From Veillonella sp. 3891 (GTDB lineage Bacteria > Bacillota > Negativicutes > Veillonellales > Veillonellaceae), in contig NZ_RQVE01000005.1 of the NCBI RefSeq assembly GCF_003992315.1, positions 1 through 64,000 of the forward strand: a DNA stretch of 64,000 bases, read 5' to 3'. The notes below the pieces were generated by a model that ran no database searches, was not told the origin of the DNA, and saw nothing but the letters and a program-made list of their open reading frames with translations. A program made the position numbers and the translations under genes. Positions 55,520-61,035 of this stretch are shown here, piece after piece (position 1 is the first letter of the stretch; each line of letters starts with the position of its first letter).

Positions 55520-57478
55520 TCACACCTCCTCCCTAATAGTTGGACTCATATATTGTTCATGATGAGTTAGATAAGTATTTCCACATTGTTGAGGGCGTAT
55601 AAAAGGTTTCATCTCACCTTTTACGTCAATAATGATAGTGTATCTATTATCTGCTATAACATTGTCAGTCATAGCCTCATCACAACGTATATTACTTTGT
55701 TTAACTGCACTAATTTCTTGTGTATAGCATTCCTTAGCACTATGTACAGAACTTGTGGTAGAACAATTGTATTCCTCATTTTGGGATGCTACAACTTCTA
55801 TAGCATCATAGAAACTTCTTGGAATCCCTAAATATGACAATGATTCACTACAGACCTCAATCGTATGATAATCCTGTCGGATTCTCCGCCATTCTACAAA
55901 AGAATAGTTAGGGATATATCGTTGTACCAGTTCTTCCTCACGCCAAAATATCTCGGCATCCTGCATTTCTTGCTTTCTATCTTTGGATAAGCCAAATCGT
56001 TCATCCCGTATTTTACCATTGAAAGAAGTCAACACATCGTAGCGCAGTAAATCACAGGCCACTCGGTCCCCTTTCAACGAAAAGAACTCATAGAGGAATG
56101 CAATTTGATCAGCATCGTTTAGTTTGCGGTCTTGATTCCCTTTTTCTAACCATAATTTGGTCATGTCTTCAAAATAGGCAAAGGCCGATCCCTCTTGGAT
56201 TAAGCTTTCACTAATGTACCCAAAGACTGTACGATACCGTTCACTATTATAGAACCGTTCGAACACATCTTCAAAATGTTTTAGCATCCGCACATCATCG
56301 TAAGGCAATACATGAGTTTGTAATACTTCGTAAGGAGCTTTCGGATTCGCAATGTATTTATACTCGGCCATAGAACGTACGCCAGAGCCTTTTAATAACT
56401 TTAAAAATCCAATCTGCAACGCATGAGGTTGTAAACTGAACAAATCATTAAAGGACTTCTCGAAAATAGTTTTGCTTTCATAAGGCAAACCTACAATTAA
56501 GTCCATATGCACATGGGTGCGCCCGGCCTTTATAATCGGAGGGATAACGGACTGAATGCGGCCCCAATCATTGCGCCGATGGATGGCCTCCAAAGTTTTA
56601 TCATGGGTACTTTGAACGCCTACCTCAATCTGTATTTGTCCTTGGCGAGTAGAACTTAGAATATCTACTTCTTTTTCTGTCATCAATATAGATTCCATTT
56701 CCAAGTGAAAGTTCGTCTGTCCCCCATGATCACGCATCCACTCCATCAATGGAATGTGATGATGAGTCGCACAGTTAAATGTACGATCCACAAACTTCAC
56801 CTGTTTCACATTGTGCGCCACGAACCAAGCTAACTCTTCGATTACCCGTTCTTGGGGAAAGAATCGTACAGTGTTGCGATTTCCAGATAAACAATACTGG
56901 CAACTAAAGGGACAACCACGAGAAGATTCATAATAGACAATTTTATTCCCTAAGGTAAGCATATCTTCCTCTGTGTACGGGAATGGTATCGTGCTTAGGT
57001 CTTTCACCTCAACGGCCTCTTCAGACCCTTGAATCTCACCATGTTCTCTACCTAAGATACCAGGGATGACGGGATTCACAGGAGATTGCCCTGTACGGAT
57101 TGCTTTCACAAAAGAAGTGAAAGCCTCCTCAGCTTCCCCTTGCACAATATAGTCAATATACGGGTGGTCATCTAATAATTCCCTAGCAGTATAACTCACC
57201 TCTGGACCACCTAATATAATTTTCGTGTTAGGATGAACCGCTTTGATCATAGAACAAAGATGCAATGTCATATCGATATTCCAAATATAACAAGCAAACC
57301 CTATTACATCTGCCTCTAAAGTAGTCACATTGTTTAAGATATCTAAAATAGGCATATTAATAGTGTACTCCACTATCTCATATGCCTCATCCTTAGTTCT
57401 TCCATAGGCCTGCAAATAGCGCAATGCCAAAGAAGAGTGTATATATTTTGAATTCAACGTTGAAATAATAACTTTCAT
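55520..57478 (-). CDS. B12-binding radical SAM protein with DUF4080
   Basis: A 652-residue enzyme. The N-terminal cobalamin-binding-like domain (about 1-135) includes IILGGPEVSYTARELL. The radical SAM domain has YYESSRGCPFSCQYCLSG near 185 with the CX3CX2C cluster cysteines. A C-terminal DUF4080 follows, and the last ~100 residues are poorly conserved. Substrate unknown. Start at the ATG at 57478 with GAGG five bases upstream; an ATG five codons earlier is possible. An extended -10 promoter and a palindrome lie upstream. Confidence 0.87.
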   Translation of the reverse strand: MKVIISTLNSKYIHSSLALRYLQAYGRTKDEAYEIVEYTINMPILDILNNVTTLEADVIGFACYIWNIDMTLHLCSMIKAVHPNTKIILGGPEVSYTARELLDDHPYIDYIVQGEAEEAFTSFVKAIRTGQSPVNPVIPGILGREHGEIQGSEEAVEVKDLSTIPFPYTEEDMLTLGNKIVYYESSRGCPFSCQYCLSGNRNTVRFFPQERVIEELAWFVAHNVKQVKFVDRTFNCATHHHIPLMEWMRDHGGQTNFHLEMESILMTEKEVDILSSTRQGQIQIEVGVQSTHDKTLEAIHRRNDWGRIQSVIPPIIKAGRTHVHMDLIVGLPYESKTIFEKSFNDLFSLQPHALQIGFLKLLKGSGVRSMAEYKYIANPKAPYEVLQTHVLPYDDVRMLKHFEDVFERFYNSERYRTVFGYISESLIQEGSAFAYFEDMTKLWLEKGNQDRKLNDADQIAFLYEFFSLKGDRVACDLLRYDVLTSFNGKIRDERFGLSKDRKQEMQDAEIFWREEELVQRYIPNYSFVEWRRIRQDYHTIEVCSESLSYLGIPRSFYDAIEVVASQNEEYNCSTTSSVHSAKECYTQEISAVKQSNIRCDEAMTDNVIADNRYTIIIDVKGEMKPFIRPQQCGNTYLTHHEQYMSPTIREEV

Positions 57479-57496
57479 TTGTACCTCACTCATCGA

Positions 57497-57511
57497 ATGA
57501 ACCTAGTTCAT
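57497..57511. promoter_or_regulatory. 15-bp palindrome upstream of the DUF4080 gene
   Basis: ATGAAC-CTA-GTTCAT lies between the -10 element and the start codon, a typical operator position. It is extended by CG on both sides with one bulge. Confidence 0.4.
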
Positions 57512-57524
57512 CGGCTATTGCTCT

Positions 57525-57533
57525 ATTATACCA
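57525..57533 (-). promoter_or_regulatory. Extended -10 promoter of the radical SAM operon
   Basis: TGG-TATAAT on the minus strand about 47 bases before the start; no clear -35 element. Confidence 0.5.
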
Positions 57534-57542
57534 TACAATGCA

Positions 57543-57578
57543 AATACCTCACTACTGGAGACCCAATAGTGAGGTATT
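57543..57578 (-). terminator. Hairpin downstream of the autotransporter
   Basis: A 12-bp stem AATACCTCACTA/TAGTGAGGTATT (57543-57554 with 57567-57578), four bases after the autotransporter stop; only a short T tract follows. Confidence 0.55.
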
Positions 57579-57582
57579 ACGA

Positions 57583-59967
57583 TTAGAATCGATGTCTAAA
57601 TCCTGCATTAATTTGCCAATTTTGTTTTACCTTATGTTTCGTTGACCCTTGTGCTTCAAAATAAAATTGTTTATTTTCATCTTTACTTATATAGGTTGCA
57701 CCAAATCCATAAGTAAACCAACTATCTTGTTTCGATGGTTTTTCCACAGCCACTTCATTAAAGGTATGTGTTGTATCTCCCCATAATTCTCGTTCATGCA
57801 TAATCTTAATATATGGATTAATATGCCCTGGTGTGATACTGTCTATACCAATTCTGGCACCGATACGCAGAACTAAACCTTTAAAATCATCTGTCACTGA
57901 TGTTAATCCATGTTTCATGTGCATAGGATAACCACCAATGCTTTGATACGTCAATTGTGCTTCTGGTTCTATATAATACTTGCGTGTATCATTTTTCTTG
58001 AAATAGAAGCGTCTACCTAATTCAACTGATCCGAGATACGATACAGTGTGCATAGTATCAGAAGATACATCTGTATGAGAACGGTTTATCATGTCGAACC
58101 CACCACGGTAATTAGCGATACGTCCCACAATATCAACATACATATTTGTTTTTGGATGCACCCAAGAGGAATACCCACCTATTGCAGCTTGTGTGAGTTT
58201 AATAGAGCCACTGAATTCATCTAGTGTGCCACGAGCCTGTAACATACCTACATTAAGTCCATGATAGGCAATCCATCCTCCATGCTTTCTTTGCCAATCA
58301 AACCCACCTTGTATACCGTAATAGTTATTGCTATATGTACCTACCTTTACATCTCCATCGCTACTATATTTACCACCAATTAACTTTACCCAAATGTCAT
58401 TAGAGTTGCGCACCTTTTTATCTAGGTGTGTTTCCCCTAATCGTTGTACTAGTGTACCCATGGTAGCTAAATTACTTTGGTATATCATATTATGTAGTAC
58501 TTCAACAGCCTGAGCTCCAGAACTCAATCGACCATTAGGGTTTAAATAAAAATCATTTTTTCCATCTGGCTCAATTTTGGCTATCTTTGAAGTTTCAGAA
58601 TTAGATACAATGAACTCATAGGCCCCTTGATCTGTAGTACCATACAGTAATTTATACTTGGCCTTATTGTCTGTCAAATCCCCTAAGTTTTCTACAAGTT
58701 TTAAATGCTCATGTCCCTTCGTTTTAGCTGCTCCATCGTCTTTATAGTCAATGTTATGAACCCCATCACTGCCTTTTCGAGTCACCAATCTATCAGTATC
58801 ACCACTGATAATATTCCCGTTCATTTTCAGTGTTTCTGTATCCCCCATTAAATGTTTTACAGATACATTAACATACTTTTTATCGTTTCCAAATTCTACA
58901 ATGGCACCTTTGGTTAAATCCAAATCTTTTACCATGGAATCATTCGTAACTTTCCAGTGAGCGCCATTGCTCATAGTAAGATTAATCGCATTATTTGTGG
59001 TATCAATAGCATCATTTTTTATAATACCATGTTCATCAAAATAGAATTTGCTTTTCGCGATAGAAGCTTCTGCATCTGCAATTTTTTTCTTATAATTTTC
59101 TCTTCCTTTAGCAGTTAGGGTAGGTTTCTCTAGTATTTTTTTCCAGGTCGCAATCTGCTTCTCAACTTTTTTAATATCCTGTTCCCGTAGGATGACATTG
59201 TCATCAGCATCGACAGTTTCATCAAATAAATTCTGCTTGGATGTAAACTTTTCTTTGCCTATATGAGCCTCGCCTTCAAAATAAGAGTCTTTATTGCCTA
59301 AATTCAAATTAACGATACCACTATTATAGGCATGTATATCCCCTTTGATTTGAATCACTTTATCTGGTCCACCAACAATATCAACTTTGCTATTTTTTCC
59401 GTTCACATTAATAGCGTCTCCAATGCTTTTAGGATTACCCTGAGCGTCATATACAGGTGTTACATCTACCTTGAGATTGCCCCTAAATATAGCTTCTAAT
59501 TTAGAAGCATCGGGAATTGTATCCCGATTTCTTTTACTCCCCCTGGAAAAGAGACCAATCCCATAATTTTCTGCCTCTTCTTGACCATGTCTATCTATTT
59601 TTACATTCACATCACCATCAAACTCCATCACCGTCACAGTGGGGGTTTCTTTTTTTATAGCCGTTGAACCCATTGTATTATTATAATGATTCACCGCTAT
59701 ACCACGACCACGACTAGAAGCTGACGTAACATTCACATTCAATGTAGACCCTACTTCTGAATGTATATGATAGTTTCCTACAGTTGTACCATTATTGAAC
59801 AATTGAATACCATTTGACTTTTTACTAGCATAATTATCTAGATTTGGATCATCTAATAAGGTGTTGATGGTATTCACCCCTTTAAATGTAATCGACGCAG
59901 CTGCAAGTCCATTTTTTCCCTTACTATGCACACTCATTTGATCCATTGTCTGAATCCCAGATGACAC
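57583..59967 (-). CDS. 3' part of the autotransporter (passenger and beta-barrel)
   Basis: Open frame of 794 codons from an internal ATG. Residues to about 470 are a Gly/Asn/Asp-rich passenger with a short coiled-coil-like Lys/Glu segment near 275-310. The last ~280 residues are an autotransporter barrel (WVKLIGGKYSSDG onward) of alternating strands ending in Phe. Without the upstream part it has no signal peptide, so it could not be exported if translated alone. Confidence 0.6.
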   Translation of the reverse strand: MSSGIQTMDQMSVHSKGKNGLAAASITFKGVNTINTLLDDPNLDNYASKKSNGIQLFNNGTTVGNYHIHSEVGSTLNVNVTSASSRGRGIAVNHYNNTMGSTAIKKETPTVTVMEFDGDVNVKIDRHGQEEAENYGIGLFSRGSKRNRDTIPDASKLEAIFRGNLKVDVTPVYDAQGNPKSIGDAINVNGKNSKVDIVGGPDKVIQIKGDIHAYNSGIVNLNLGNKDSYFEGEAHIGKEKFTSKQNLFDETVDADDNVILREQDIKKVEKQIATWKKILEKPTLTAKGRENYKKKIADAEASIAKSKFYFDEHGIIKNDAIDTTNNAINLTMSNGAHWKVTNDSMVKDLDLTKGAIVEFGNDKKYVNVSVKHLMGDTETLKMNGNIISGDTDRLVTRKGSDGVHNIDYKDDGAAKTKGHEHLKLVENLGDLTDNKAKYKLLYGTTDQGAYEFIVSNSETSKIAKIEPDGKNDFYLNPNGRLSSGAQAVEVLHNMIYQSNLATMGTLVQRLGETHLDKKVRNSNDIWVKLIGGKYSSDGDVKVGTYSNNYYGIQGGFDWQRKHGGWIAYHGLNVGMLQARGTLDEFSGSIKLTQAAIGGYSSWVHPKTNMYVDIVGRIANYRGGFDMINRSHTDVSSDTMHTVSYLGSVELGRRFYFKKNDTRKYYIEPEAQLTYQSIGGYPMHMKHGLTSVTDDFKGLVLRIGARIGIDSITPGHINPYIKIMHERELWGDTTHTFNEVAVEKPSKQDSWFTYGFGATYISKDENKQFYFEAQGSTKHKVKQNWQINAGFRHRF

Positions 59968-60386
59968 GGTATGATTGTCAACGGTAACATCCTCAAATAC
60001 AATATTATTCTTTCCAGTAACACCACCATCGATATCATGATACTTGATGGTGGCGCATTATTTTTCTCAGAATCAAGTGTAAAACGATAGTCCCCTTCAC
60101 GAAGTTCCGCAACTGATGTATTGGTATCAAACGTACTAGATGGTCCATTGGAATCTCCTAATTTACCTTTAATCGTGATATTATTAGTGCCGCCCAATGC
60201 AGAAATTACTAAAAAATTCAACGGTTTATTTTCCTTAGTTGCATCATACGTATAAGACGTTTCCTTTCCAGGATTTGAATACACCACAGTATACTTGTCT
60301 CTTGTTATCACCTCTGCAGATACAGTCCACACATTTGTCAATAATGAAAGAGTAATACAAGATAGCAATACGTCATATCGTTTCAT
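59934..60386 (-). CDS. 5' part of the autotransporter (signal peptide and passenger start)
   Basis: A 150-codon frame starting at the ATG at 60386 with GGGGTG five bases upstream. It encodes a clear signal peptide, a passenger start rich in Asn/Thr with LGGTNNITIKGKLGDS, and after about residue 110 an out-of-frame tail (PPSSIMISMVV.. to QWIK) produced by the frameshift. Confidence 0.55.
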   Translation of the reverse strand: MKRYDVLLSCITLSLLTNVWTVSAEVITRDKYTVVYSNPGKETSYTYDATKENKPLNFLVISALGGTNNITIKGKLGDSNGPSSTFDTNTSVAELREGDYRFTLDSEKNNAPPSSIMISMVVLLERIILYLRMLPLTIIPCHLGFRQWIK

Positions 60387-60501
60387 AATACACCCCATAT
60401 ACATATACACACATAACCATACAGTCCAACCTAAACCTTATATAGAAGGCTTGAACACTTTTTTCCTGTGCTTACTAACATAATCATAAGTATACATCTA
60501 C

Positions 60502-60530
60502 ATAATATCATTGGTATTAAGCAATTTCAA
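60502..60530 (-). promoter_or_regulatory. Promoter of the autotransporter gene
   Basis: TTGAAA (60525-60530), 17-bp spacer, TATTAT (60502-60507) on the minus strand; leader of about 110 nt. Confidence 0.55.
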
Positions 60531-60673
60531 TCATTTTATGGATTTTTTCCCTTGTATACTTCCCTCCCCGATTTTTACACGAATTGCATATTATAAGTGT
60601 GCCCATAACAACAACATACACTTCAGTTATACTATAAAAGGAGCATCTGTATAGCAGATAAACATTATATCCA

Positions 60674-60815
60674 CACTAAGAACGCCATTAGAGACGTAGT
60701 AGCCTTCGTGTCGGATCTTTATTGACCAAATCATACAAACACAAAAAGAGCACGGTGTGCCCCCGAACAAACATTATGAAATACCGTTTGAGAGGGGTAT
60801 ACCGTGCTCTAACAA
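60674..60815. repeat. Structured repeat unit 1
   Basis: First of two tandem, diverged units of about 140 bp. It has a 5' motif (GTAGTAGCCTTCGTG near 60696) and a long hairpin at 60747-60810. The lower stem is AGAGCACGGT+GTG+CCCC with GGGG+TAT+ACCGTGCTCT. Inside are a GAA/AGA internal loop, a CAAAC/GTTTG helix and a 13-nt apical loop. No ribosomal, tRNA or known riboswitch signature. Confidence 0.8.
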
Positions 60816-60955
60816 CACTCTAAGGAACGCAGTTAGGCGTAGCAGCCTTTGTGGCGGGTCTTACTAACTAAATTACACAAATGCAAGAAGCCCATGGCGT
60901 GCTCCTGAACAAACATTATGAAATACCGTTTGAGAAGGAGTATGCCATGGGCTTC
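60816..60955. repeat. Structured repeat unit 2
   Basis: Second unit, same layout. Its hairpin (60888-60954) has a 19-bp stem of different sequence (AAGCCCATGGC+GTG+CTCCT with AGGAG+TAT+GCCATGGGCTT). The 29-nt loop segment 60907-60935 is identical to 60765-60793 of unit 1. Confidence 0.8.
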
Positions 60956-60965
60956 CCTTTATGAT

Positions 60966-61035
60966 ATTTAGTTAAACCCGCCACAGGCTGCATAGCCTCA
61001 CAAGTAACGACCCACGAGGCTGCATAGTCTAATTA
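60966..61035. repeat. Two inverted copies of the repeat flank motif
   Basis: Two abutting ~35-bp stretches (60966-61000, 61001-61035) carry the reverse complement of the motif at 60832-60874 (GCAGCCT..GTGGCGGGT..TAAAT). The outer one ends on the stop codon of the RND gene. With the forward copies they make nested inverted repeats around the hairpins. Confidence 0.7.

Larger units (their letters stand above)
57583..60386 (-). pseudogene. Autotransporter adhesin gene interrupted by a frameshift
   Basis: Two overlapping minus-strand frames together encode one type V autotransporter. The upstream frame gives a signal peptide (residues 1-24, VSA) and a short passenger part. The downstream frame continues the passenger and a C-terminal beta-barrel ending INAGFRHRF, with the terminal Phe expected of outer-membrane barrels. 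Near 60046-60056 the frame changes by one base. Just before that point the downstream frame meets a TAA, so the two parts cannot be separate long genes. Restoring one base there would join the parts (..NNA + TIKYHDIDGG..). A promoter lies at 60502-60530. Either a true inactivation, an on/off variant in the strain, or a sequencing error. Confidence 0.8.

Noticed and set aside
60747-60810. Simple minus-strand terminator of the RND gene
   Set aside because: A T run does follow hairpin 1 on the minus strand, so some termination is possible, but the conserved 29-nt loop, the G-U pairs that favour the plus strand and the tandem copy are not explained by a terminator.
60820-60845. Integron attC site suggested by GTTAGGC near 60832
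   Set aside because: No matching RYYYAAC partner at the right spacing, no cassette ORF and no integrase; the motif belongs to the repeat flank.
60674-61035. Retron or CRISPR reading of the hairpin/repeat cluster
   Set aside because: No reverse transcriptase or cas gene nearby, units are ~140 bp with only two copies, and there are no regular spacers.
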